Assembly: GCA_947467405.1 (NCBI GenBank) | Contig: CANIIN010000222.1 | Span: 1-5,482, forward strand | DNA from: Betaproteobacteria bacterium | Lineage (GTDB): Bacteria > Pseudomonadota > Gammaproteobacteria > Burkholderiales > SG8-39 | Length of the DNA: 5,482 bases | Direction of reading: 5' to 3' | Shown: in pieces, positions 1 to 5,482 of the stretch | Layout of the letters: each line of letters opens with the position of its first letter | Numbering within the stretch: position 1 is the first letter of the stretch | Notes under the pieces: model-generated | The model's database searches: none | Told to the model about the DNA's origin: nothing | The model's input: only the letters and a program-made list of their open reading frames with translations | Translations under genes and position numbers: made by a program

Positions 1-1880
1 AGAAGCGCATCCAGGACCTGATCTCCGAACTGCAGGAAGAACTCGGCCGCGCCTTGCAGGAACTGCCCAAGTGGCGCCGTGAGGCGCAGCGCAAGACCCG
101 CGACCTCAATCGACAGGTGACGCGCGGCGCGGTGAACAGCCTGATCGAGGAACTCAAGTCCGAGTATCGCGAACTGCCGGTGGTGGCGGGGTATCTCGCC
201 AGCGTGCAGGACGACGTGCTGGACCATGCCGAGTACTTTCAGCCCAGGGAAGGCGGCGAGCACGAACAGCCCACTCTCTTCGGCATGCCCATCCCGCAAC
301 TGGACGCGGATGCGCCGCTGCGCCGTTATCAGGTGAACGTGCTGATCACGCATGCTGGCGACGGCGGCTGCCCGATCGTCCACGAAGACAATCCCAACCA
401 CGACAATCTGGTCGGCCGCATTGAGCACATGTCGCAGATGGGCTCGCTGGTCACCGACTTCACGCTCATCAAGGCCGGCGCCCTGCATCGCGCCAACGGT
501 GGCTACCTGATCCTGGACGCCATGAAGGTGCTGCAGCAGCCGTTCGCTTGGGACGCCCTGAAGCGCGCGCTGCGCTCGCACGAAATCCGCACCGAATCGC
601 TGGGCCAGGAACTCAGTCTGATCAGCACCGTGTCGCTCGCACCCGAACCCATTCCGCTCGACGTGAAGGTGGTGATGATCGGCGAGCGCCAGATCTATTA
701 CCTGCTGCACGCCTATGACCCGGAGTTCGGCGAACTGTTCAAGGTGGCGGCCGATTTCGAGGAGGATGTGGCGCGCACGCGCGACGGCGCCGACGCCACC
801 GTGCCGGTCGGCGAAGCGGCCTATGCCCACCTCGTCGCCACGCTGGTGCGGCAGGACAAGCTGCGCGCCTTCGACCGCAGCGCCGTGGCGCGCATCATCG
901 AACAGGGCGCGCGCGAAGCCGGCGATGCCGAGAAGCTGTCGGTGCACATGCGCACGCTGGCCGACCTGCTGCGCGAAACCGATTACTGGACCGGTTCAGC
1001 CGGACGCAAGGTGGCCACGGCCGCCGACGTGCAGGCCGCCATCGATAGCCGCATCGAGCGGGCCAGCCGCGTGCGCCAGCGCTTGCACGAGGAAGTCCGA
1101 CGCGGCACGCTCTTGATCGATACGCAGGGATCGCGCAACGGCCAGGTCAACGGCCTGGCTGTCATGCAACTGGGCGACACCGCCTTCGGCATGCCGCATC
1201 GCATCACCGCCAGCGCACGACTCGGCTCGGGACGCGTCATCGACATCGAGCGCGAAGCAACGCTGGGCGGCCCGCTGCACTCCAAGGGCGTGCTGATCCT
1301 GTCAGGGTTCCTCGCGGCGCGCTATGCACCGAAACGCCCGCTGTCGCTGGCGGCCAGTCTGGTGTTCGAACAGAGCTATGGCGGCGTGGAAGGCGACAGC
1401 GCCTCGTCGGCGGAGTTGTACGCGCTGCTGTCGGCGCTGGCGCAGGCGCCGATCAGGCAGTCGCTGGCCGTGACCGGCTCGGTCAACCAGCACGGCGACG
1501 TGCAGGCCATCGGCGGGGTGAACGAGAAGATCGAGGGATTCTTCGATATCTGCTTTGAGCGCGGCCTCACCGGCGACCAGGGCGTGCTGATTCCGGCCTC
1601 CAACGTGAAGCACCTGATGTTGCGCCACGACGTGGTCGCGGCCATTGCGGCGGGCCAATTCCACATCTACCCGATCGAAACCATCGATCAGGGCATCGCC
1701 ATCCTCACCGGTGTCGAAGCCGGTCGGCGCGACGCCGTGGGCATCTACCCGTCGGACAGCATCAACGGCCGCGTCGAGAAGCGCCTCGTGGACTTTGCCG
1801 ATCGCTCGCAAATCCCCACCCCGGACGCCGGCTCGCGCAAGGACTGGCAGCCCGGCTGGCAGCGCCACCCGCAGCGATAA
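1..1880 (+). CDS. LonB-like ATP-dependent Ser-Lys protease (AAA_32 / Lon_C type), 5' end cut by window edge
   Basis: The reading frame is open from base 3 (first full codon AAG), giving 625 residues before TAA at 1878-1880. The TTG at 54 is an internal codon, not a start, because coding continues upstream. Residues 1-50 are charged and probably coiled-coil. From about residue 124 comes the family-typical block PIVHEDNPNHDNLVGRIEH, followed by a Walker-B-like stretch GGYLILDA with Asp172. KVVMIGERQIYYLL (about 221-234) fits the sensor region. The Walker A loop must lie upstream of the window. A helical lid follows (about 255-345), then the Lon proteolytic domain from GQVNGLAV (about 380). The catalytic Ser is Ser466 in EGDSAS and the catalytic Lys is Lys509 in GGVNEKIEG. 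Their 43-residue spacing equals that of E. coli Lon Ser679/Lys722. Family members are about 800 residues, so roughly 180-190 residues are missing on the left. The expected role is ATP-driven degradation of damaged or regulatory cytosolic proteins; its substrates are unknown. It is probably co-transcribed with the USP-like gene 40 bases downstream. Confidence 0.95.
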   Translation, partial: KRIQDLISELQEELGRALQELPKWRREAQRKTRDLNRQVTRGAVNSLIEELKSEYRELPVVAGYLASVQDDVLDHAEYFQPREGGEHEQPTLFGMPIPQLDADAPLRRYQVNVLITHAGDGGCPIVHEDNPNHDNLVGRIEHMSQMGSLVTDFTLIKAGALHRANGGYLILDAMKVLQQPFAWDALKRALRSHEIRTESLGQELSLISTVSLAPEPIPLDVKVVMIGERQIYYLLHAYDPEFGELFKVAADFEEDVARTRDGADATVPVGEAAYAHLVATLVRQDKLRAFDRSAVARIIEQGAREAGDAEKLSVHMRTLADLLRETDYWTGSAGRKVATAADVQAAIDSRIERASRVRQRLHEEVRRGTLLIDTQGSRNGQVNGLAVMQLGDTAFGMPHRITASARLGSGRVIDIEREATLGGPLHSKGVLILSGFLAARYAPKRPLSLAASLVFEQSYGGVEGDSASSAELYALLSALAQAPIRQSLAVTGSVNQHGDVQAIGGVNEKIEGFFDICFERGLTGDQGVLIPASNVKHLMLRHDVVAAIAAGQFHIYPIETIDQGIAILTGVEAGRRDAVGIYPSDSINGRVEKRLVDFADRSQIPTPDAGSRKDWQPGWQRHPQR

Positions 1881-1931
1881 ATGCGCGATGAATGCACAAT
1901 GAATTGGTGATGAATCAGCCATGAGCCCAGG
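1877..1931 (+). repeat. Five-unit 11-nt imperfect tandem repeat (consensus ATGAATnnnnn) bridging two genes
   Basis: Successive 11-base units read ATAAATGCGCG (1877), ATGAATGCACA (1888), ATGAATTGGTG (1899), ATGAATCAGCC (1910) and ATGAGCCCAGG (1921). The first contains the protease stop codon TAA, and the fifth begins with the start codon of the USP-like gene. The first two units agree at 8 of 11 positions (ATRAATGCRCR), and the middle three share ATGAAT exactly. The unit length is seen directly; any function is inference. Confidence 0.6.
1906..1911 (+). promoter_or_regulatory. Ribosome binding site of the USP-like gene
   Basis: GGTGAT matches the right-hand part of the canonical Shine-Dalgarno complement (TAAGGAGGTGATC) and lies 9 bases before ATG 1921. 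It decides the start, because the ATGs at 1881, 1888, 1899 and 1910 all run into TGA within three to nine codons. Confidence 0.5.
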
Positions 1932-2448
1932 CCGCATCGTCGTCACCCTCGAAACGCATCCCAAGGCAAAGAGCGCCGTGGACACGGCGGCGCGCCTGGC
2001 CGCGCGCCTGCAGGCCGAACTGGTCGCGCTGGTGGTGGAGGACATCCAGCTGCTGCATTTCGCCGCACTGCCCTTCGCGCGCGAAGTGGGCCGCGTGTCC
2101 GCGCACAGCCGCGAACTCGATGTCGCGACGCTGGAGCGCTCATTCCGATCCATGACGAGCGACGCGGAACGCTGGCTCAAGGCGGCGGCGGAACGCGCAC
2201 CGATGCAGTGGTCGCTGCACGTGAGACGCGGCGTGCGCATCGAGCAGATACTGGCCGCCGCCGCCGACACCGACCTGATCGTCAGCGGCAATGCAGTGAT
2301 CCTGTATTGCAGCGACAAGGCGCAGGCGCGCGAACTGGAACGCGACGCGCTGGCCGCACTGCACAGCGCGGGGCGGCGCAGCATCATTCACCTGCTGCGC
2401 GCAGCCGACCGCGCCGAACTGCAGGCTCTGCTGGGCGACGCCCGATGA
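1921..2448 (+). CDS. Universal stress protein-like (UspA-fold) small protein
   Basis: This 175-residue protein starts at ATG 1921; the frame is closed upstream by TGA at 1900-1902. Its first 123 residues read like a UspA-type alpha/beta fold. Strand RIVVTL (5-10) is followed by an Ala-rich helix (about 15-30), strand AELVALVVED (32-41) and the segment LLHFAALPFAREVG (44-57) often seen in USPs. A charged helix (about 65-92), strand QWSLHVRRG (96-104), helix IEQILAAA and strand DTDLIVSG (116-123) complete it. The ATP-binding G-2x-G-9x-G(S/T) motif of classical USPs is absent. Residues 124-165 (NAVILYCSDKAQARELERDALAAL and on) look like a new strand-helix start, perhaps the remnant of a second USP repeat. 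It has no signal peptide or membrane segment, so it is cytosolic. Spacing of 40 bases and shared strand suggest an operon with the LonB-like protease. A stress-related accessory role is an inference, and the exact ligand is unknown. Confidence 0.75.
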   Translation: MSPGRIVVTLETHPKAKSAVDTAARLAARLQAELVALVVEDIQLLHFAALPFAREVGRVSAHSRELDVATLERSFRSMTSDAERWLKAAAERAPMQWSLHVRRGVRIEQILAAAADTDLIVSGNAVILYCSDKAQARELERDALAALHSAGRRSIIHLLRAADRAELQALLGDAR

Positions 2449-2567
2449 GAGATCAGAAAACACTGCTCAAGGGGACACGGCCCGCTTGAGAATCCCCCAC
2501 TCCGGAGGGAAGCACTCGATGGCCCGGCTAATGTCGGGACCTGATCAGCACTTCCATCACATTCCAC
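2449..2567. other. Convergent intergenic gap
   Basis: These 119 bases separate the ends of two genes pointing towards each other. They contain the hairpin at 2466-2490, an 8-bp palindrome CTCCGGAG (2500-2507) and an 8-bp palindrome CTGATCAG (2541-2548). No convincing gene was seen. Confidence 0.6.
2457..2490 (-). terminator. Possible terminator hairpin downstream of the amidohydrolase gene
   Basis: CTCAAGGGG (2466-2474) pairs with CCCGCTTGAG (2481-2490), giving nine base pairs with one bulged G (2484) and a six-base loop. Read on the minus strand, the hairpin is followed after five bases by TTTTCT (2460-2455), a short and displaced U tract. On the plus strand no T run follows, so it would be at most an attenuating hairpin for the USP-like transcript. 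The call is weak because the T tract is short. Confidence 0.35.
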
Positions 2568-3692
2568 TCAGGCAATCCGGTACAGCTTCTTCATGTTGTC
2601 GCGGGTGGCCTTGCGCTTGATCTGCGGATCGACACCCTGGAAGATGTGGTCCACCACCTCCATCGAGCGCGGGAACGACGAATCGCCATGCGGATAATCG
2701 GCCGCCCACATCACGTTATCCTCGCCGATGTGCTTGATGAGTTGCACCCCCAGCCTCTCCTCCTGGAAGGTGCAGTAGAAACTGCGCCGGAAGATGTCGT
2801 GCACGTCTTCCTTCGGCAGCGCATCGCGAATGTGGCTGTAATTCTGCCGCTCATACTCGAGACGCTCCAGAACGAATGGCAACCAGCCCAGCGATGATTC
2901 GGCCATGACCAGTTTCAGGCCGGGATGGCGTTCGGTCACGCCGCAGTACATGAGTTCGACGAAGATGTCCTTCAGCATCATGCAACTGATGGAGGCGCGT
3001 GCCGGCATCAGCCACTTGTAGGTCTTCATGTCGTCGCCCTGGGCCTTGCGGAACATGATGTGAAAGCTGATCGGGATGCCGCGCTCGGCGGCAATGGCCC
3101 ACAGCGGGTCCCAGGCCGGGTCGTACACCGGCAGCGTCGCCCCGGTGAACTCGAACATGGCGCCGCGCAGGCCCAGCTTCGACACCCGTTCCAATTCGCG
3201 GATGGCAGCCTGCGGATCATGGGTCGGCAGCACGGCCAGACCGACCAGACGGTCACGATTGGCGCCGCAGAATTCGAAGATCCAGTCGTTGAAGGCCTGG
3301 ATGCACGCCTCCTTCAGCAGCGGATCCTCAAATCCCCAGTCCAGAAAGTTGTACATGACCTGCGCGTAGATATTGTCCCGGTTCATGTCCTCGAGCCGGT
3401 ACTTCGCACTGGCGGCGCGGAAAACGCCCGGTTCGGGCTCTTCCAGAAGACCCACCTCATCGAAGATCACCTTGCGCCCGTCGCTGCGCTTGGAACCCTG
3501 TGCACCCCACGGACGTCCTTCGCGGACCCACATCGAACGACCGCTGCTGGTCTCGAGCACCTTGGGCGCCCTGTCCTTCCACTTGCCGGCAACACGATCC
3601 TGCCAGAGCGATGTCGGGACATAGGACAGGTCCATGTGATCGTCGCTCGAATACAGGGCTGTTGCCGGATCAATCTCGGTTGAACTGGTCAT
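2568..3692 (-). CDS. COG2159 amidohydrolase-family metal-dependent hydrolase (amidohydrolase 2, TIM barrel)
   Basis: The protein has 374 residues, a usual length for the family. It starts at ATG 3692-3690, 8 bases after a strong Shine-Dalgarno; the open frame continues 34 codons upstream to 3794, but those contain the ribosome binding site and look non-coding. The N-terminal SSDDHMDLSYVPTSLW (15-30) matches the family's SADSHvxEPPxLW opening, so Asp17 and His19 are likely first metal ligands. His211 in SFHIMF and Asp332 in WAADYPHGD are the other expected metal or catalytic residues. AESSLGWLPFVLERLEYE (264-281) is characteristic of this subgroup, with Glu265 where decarboxylase-type relatives carry His. 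The C-terminal RDNMKKLYRI is the usual end motif. Relatives (ACMSD-type) hydrolyse or decarboxylate aromatic or alicyclic acids and are common in xenobiotic and steroid degradation clusters. It is cytosolic, with no signal peptide. It is divergent from a CoA ligase, which suggests a shared catabolic route; the substrate is not determinable. Confidence 0.9.
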   Translation of the reverse strand: MTSSTEIDPATALYSSDDHMDLSYVPTSLWQDRVAGKWKDRAPKVLETSSGRSMWVREGRPWGAQGSKRSDGRKVIFDEVGLLEEPEPGVFRAASAKYRLEDMNRDNIYAQVMYNFLDWGFEDPLLKEACIQAFNDWIFEFCGANRDRLVGLAVLPTHDPQAAIRELERVSKLGLRGAMFEFTGATLPVYDPAWDPLWAIAAERGIPISFHIMFRKAQGDDMKTYKWLMPARASISCMMLKDIFVELMYCGVTERHPGLKLVMAESSLGWLPFVLERLEYERQNYSHIRDALPKEDVHDIFRRSFYCTFQEERLGVQLIKHIGEDNVMWAADYPHGDSSFPRSMEVVDHIFQGVDPQIKRKATRDNMKKLYRIA

Positions 3693-3700
3693 TGCAGGCT

Positions 3701-3707
3701 CCTCCTT
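3701..3707 (-). promoter_or_regulatory. Strong Shine-Dalgarno of the amidohydrolase gene
   Basis: On the minus strand AAGGAGG lies 8 bases before the ATG at 3692-3690, an almost ideal site and spacing. It sits inside the longer open frame and therefore fixes the shorter 374-residue start. A/T-rich tracts just upstream (3711-3717 and 3730-3741) should keep this leader unstructured. Confidence 0.85.
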
Positions 3708-3761
3708 GCCAATTTTTCGGGTTCTGATCTTTTTTGAAAAACCGTCCAGCACACAATCATG

Positions 3762-3784
3762 CAGCACTCGCGCGCGCGAGGCTG
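3762..3784. promoter_or_regulatory. Perfect 14-bp GC palindrome with extended arms, candidate operator
   Basis: CTCGCGCGCGCGAG at 3767-3780 is its own reverse complement. The flanks CAGC (3762-3765) and GCTG (3781-3784) also pair, with one unpaired A at 3766, giving 11-bp arms. The core is alternating (CG)5. It lies in the middle of the divergent region and would sit around -37 relative to a start site set by the TATCAT box at 3799-3804. This position suits a dimeric regulator, though a bare structural role is possible. Confidence 0.45.
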
Positions 3785-3850
3785 AACATATCACGTAGTA
3801 TCATAGGTCCGCGCAAGCAGAACGAGATGTGCCCTAAATGTCCTTGAAGG

Positions 3851-3870
3851 CCATCGCTTCCTGGCGATGG
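3851..3870 (+). promoter_or_regulatory. Leader hairpin covering an upstream ATG of the CoA ligase
   Basis: CCATCGC (3851-3857) pairs perfectly with GCGATGG (3864-3870) around a six-base loop. The ATG at 3867-3869 lies inside the right arm, and an AAGG (3847-3850) lies immediately before the left arm. It may be an operator half-site pair or a small leader structure. It argues against the 3867 start, whose AAGG would also be 16 bases away. Confidence 0.35.
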
Positions 3871-3914
3871 ATGCAGCGCGAAACTGTCCGAACAATCCGA
3901 CGATGAGAATGTCC

Positions 3915-5447
3915 ATGAATCAAGATTCAAAAGAGCAAGCCGCACTGGAACGCAGCCCCCTCTCCCTCCGCCTTGAAGCCATCTGGGACATCGATTCCGC
4001 CGCCGAGGCGATCGAATTCAAGGGCAAGCGCTATACATGGGGCCAATTGCGCTCCCTGGCATTGGAGGTCAATTCGCTCCTCGACGCCGCCGGCATCGGC
4101 CAGGGCGCGCCGATCGGTATCCTGTTCCGCAATCGCCCGGCCATCGCGGCCACCGTCATGGGATTGCTGGTGACCGGCCGCAGCATCGTGTCCATCAATC
4201 CGTTCTATTCCGATGAAACCCTGACCGAAGAAATCCGCACGCTCAATCTGGCCGCGCTGATTGGTGACGAATCCGACTGGCGGCGCAACGGCGTGATCGC
4301 GGCTGCGGCGGACAGCGGCGCGCTGGGACTGGCCTTGCATCCCGGCAGCAACGACGTCACCGCCATTGCGGAAACCACGTCCAAAGCCAATCGCAACTAT
4401 CGCCAGATGCCTCCCGGCATCGCACTGGAAATCCTCACCAGCGGCACCACCGGCAAACCCAAGCGCCTGCAGGCCAAGTACTCGGCGCTGGCCGACGCCA
4501 TCCTGTCGTCGGTGCGCGACGACGGCCCCGAGGGCAAGCCCAAGCTGCGCAGCGGCAACACCATCGTGCCGGCGCCGCTGGTTCACGTCAGCGGCGTGTT
4601 CAGCGTGCTGCTGTCGTTCTGCGAGGGCCGCTCCATCGTGCTGCTGGAGAAGTTCGACGTCGCGGAATGGGCCGACGCCGTGTTCCGCCACAAGATCCGC
4701 TTTGCATCGGTGCCGCCGACCGCCATGCGCATGATCCTGCACGCCAACGTGCCCAAGGAAAAGCTCGCCAGCCTGATCGCGGTGCGCAGCGGCACCGCCC
4801 CGCTCTCCGCGGAAACACAGAAACAATTCGAACAGACCTATGGCGTGCCGGTGCTGATCCAGTACAGCGCCACCGAATGGCTGGGCGGCATCGCCGGCTG
4901 GACCATCGAGGAGCACCGCCAGTACATGCCGGCCAAGCTGGGCAGCGTGGGCCGCGCGCAGCCGGGCACCAAGCTTCGCGTCATCAATCCGGACACCGGC
5001 GAGGAAGTGCCGCGCGGCGAGAACGGCATCCTCGAAGTGCTGCCGCAGAAAAGAATGGGGCCGGAAGCTGCCTGGAACCGCACCACCGACCTGGCATCCA
5101 TGGATGAAGACGACTTTCTCTACATTGTCGGTCGCGCCGACGATGTGATCATCCGCGGCGGCTTCAAGGTCAGCATGCCGTCAGTAGCCGAAGTGGTGAA
5201 CAAGCACCCGGCCGTCAAGGATGCCTCGGTGCTCGGCATGCCCGATGCGCGCCTGGGCGAAGTGCCGGTGTGCGCAGTCGAGTTGCGCCCGGGTGCCACC
5301 GCGCCCAGCGAAGCGGAGCTCGAAGCGTTCTGCCGCGAGCACCTGCTGCCCTATCAGGTGCCGGTGAAGTTCCGCGTGGTCGATGCGCTGCCGCGCACGG
5401 TGTCGATGAAGGTGGATCGTCCGGCCACGCGCGCGCTGTTTGCATAA
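3915..5447 (+). CDS. Class I adenylate-forming acid-CoA ligase (AMP-dependent acyl-CoA synthetase)
   Basis: The enzyme activates a carboxylic acid with ATP to an acyl-adenylate and then transfers it to CoA. Taking ATG 3915 it has 510 residues, normal for the family. The frame also has ATGs at 3867, 3903 and 3909. I prefer 3915 because it has a short GAG element 6 bases upstream and an A-rich codon start, but the choice is uncertain. YTWGQL opens the N-terminal domain. The ATP-binding loop is TSGTTGKPK (175-183). The A5 position reads YSATEW (317-322) instead of the usual YGxTE. Asp392 lies in TTDLASMDEDD, GRADD is 406-410, and RGGFK (hinge region) ends at Lys418. The C-terminal catalytic lysine is Lys499 in PRTVSMKVDR, where SMK replaces the common SGK. 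No membrane segment or signal is seen. The gene is divergent from the amidohydrolase, which points to a catabolic acid-activation step. The substrate is unknown; medium-chain, aromatic or steroid-type acids are all possible. Confidence 0.92.
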   Translation: MNQDSKEQAALERSPLSLRLEAIWDIDSAAEAIEFKGKRYTWGQLRSLALEVNSLLDAAGIGQGAPIGILFRNRPAIAATVMGLLVTGRSIVSINPFYSDETLTEEIRTLNLAALIGDESDWRRNGVIAAAADSGALGLALHPGSNDVTAIAETTSKANRNYRQMPPGIALEILTSGTTGKPKRLQAKYSALADAILSSVRDDGPEGKPKLRSGNTIVPAPLVHVSGVFSVLLSFCEGRSIVLLEKFDVAEWADAVFRHKIRFASVPPTAMRMILHANVPKEKLASLIAVRSGTAPLSAETQKQFEQTYGVPVLIQYSATEWLGGIAGWTIEEHRQYMPAKLGSVGRAQPGTKLRVINPDTGEEVPRGENGILEVLPQKRMGPEAAWNRTTDLASMDEDDFLYIVGRADDVIIRGGFKVSMPSVAEVVNKHPAVKDASVLGMPDARLGEVPVCAVELRPGATAPSEAELEAFCREHLLPYQVPVKFRVVDALPRTVSMKVDRPATRALFA

Positions 5448-5482
5448 CGACGCACTGCCCGGCCAGCAATGAAAAAGGGGCG

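Larger units (their letters stand above)
3693..3914. promoter_or_regulatory. Divergent control region between amidohydrolase and CoA ligase genes
   Basis: This region must hold the promoters of both genes. It contains T6-G-A5 (3730-3741), the GC palindrome (3762-3784), two TATCA direct repeats 10 bases apart (3789-3793 and 3799-3803), and a second hairpin (3851-3870). Candidate plus-strand -10 is TATCAT (3799-3804), one mismatch from consensus, but with no good -35; the palindrome occupies that position. A TTGAAA -35-like hexamer lies at 3734-3739 but lacks a partner -10. A weak minus-strand candidate is TTGCGC (3816-3811) with TGATAT (3793-3788) at 17-base spacing. A weak -35 beside a palindrome suits promoters controlled by a regulator, but this is inference. 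Confidence 0.5.

Noticed and set aside
54..56. TTG as the start of the LonB-like protease
   Set aside because: The frame is open and family-like (charged coiled-coil) back to the window edge, so the gene begins upstream.
1141..1159. Inverted repeat GCCAGG...CCTGGC inside the protease gene
   Set aside because: Short GC arms are expected by chance in GC-rich coding DNA, and the codons encode the conserved GQVNGLAV segment.
1302..2387. Minus-strand open frame (361 codons) across the protease end and USP-like gene
   Set aside because: It spans the junction of two real plus-strand genes, has low-complexity Ala/Arg/Ser composition and no domain.
2519..2620. 33-codon plus-strand small frame after GGAGGG (ATG 2519, TGA 2618-2620)
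   Set aside because: It has a plausible ribosome site, but more than half its length is antisense to the amidohydrolase 3' end and the peptide has no recognisable features; chance is more likely.
2925..3683. Plus-strand open frame (252 codons) opposite the amidohydrolase
   Set aside because: It lies entirely within the antisense of a convincing metal-hydrolase gene, has no ribosome site and matches no recognisable family.
3693..3794. 34-residue N-terminal extension of the amidohydrolase
   Set aside because: A near-perfect Shine-Dalgarno sits within it, 8 bases before the inner ATG, and the extension overlaps the palindrome and A/T tracts of the control region.
3927..4916. Long minus-strand open frame (329 codons) opposite the CoA ligase
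   Set aside because: It is rich in His, Gln, Gly and Ala with no domain, which is typical of the antisense of GC-biased codons; the plus strand carries full ANL motifs.
5469..5482. ATG AAA AAG GGG at the right edge as the start of a next gene
   Set aside because: Only four codons are visible and no ribosome site precedes them; AAGGGG could equally be the ribosome site of a later start.

Overview
The window is GC-rich bacterial DNA with dense coding and strong third-position G/C bias. Gene types and style suit a GC-rich proteobacterium (beta or gamma). That is an inference from composition and families; no rRNA or tRNA is present to fix the taxonomy.

Layout: (1) Bases 1-1880, plus strand, hold the C-terminal three quarters or so of a LonB-like ATP-dependent protease whose 5' end lies outside the window. 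It has part of the AAA+ module and a complete Ser-Lys protease domain. (2) After 40 bases made of an unusual 11-nt tandem repeat comes a 175-residue universal-stress-protein-like gene (1921-2448, plus), probably in the same operon. (3) A short convergent gap (2449-2567) carries a hairpin and perhaps a terminator for the minus-strand gene. (4) Bases 2568-3692, minus strand, encode a COG2159-type amidohydrolase with a near-perfect ribosome binding site. (5) A 174-222 base divergent control region, depending on the start chosen on its right, carries a perfect 14-bp GC palindrome, weak overlapping promoter candidates, A/T tracts and a second hairpin. (6) Bases 3915-5447 (possible earlier starts at 3867, 3903 and 3909), plus strand, encode a class I adenylate-forming acyl-CoA synthetase. 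The last 35 bases hold no gene that can be called.

The window therefore has two unrelated parts. The left part is protein quality control and stress (LonB plus USP-like). The right part is a divergent pair, amidohydrolase and acid-CoA ligase, typical of catabolic clusters for aromatic, alicyclic or steroid-like acids. One enzyme could hydrolyse or decarboxylate an intermediate and the other activate a carboxylic acid to its CoA thioester. The substrate cannot be read from the sequence.

I found no mobile element, CRISPR array, RNA gene or clearly new multi-gene system. The most unusual non-coding signals are the 11-nt phased ATG repeats before the USP-like gene and the palindrome between the divergent genes.
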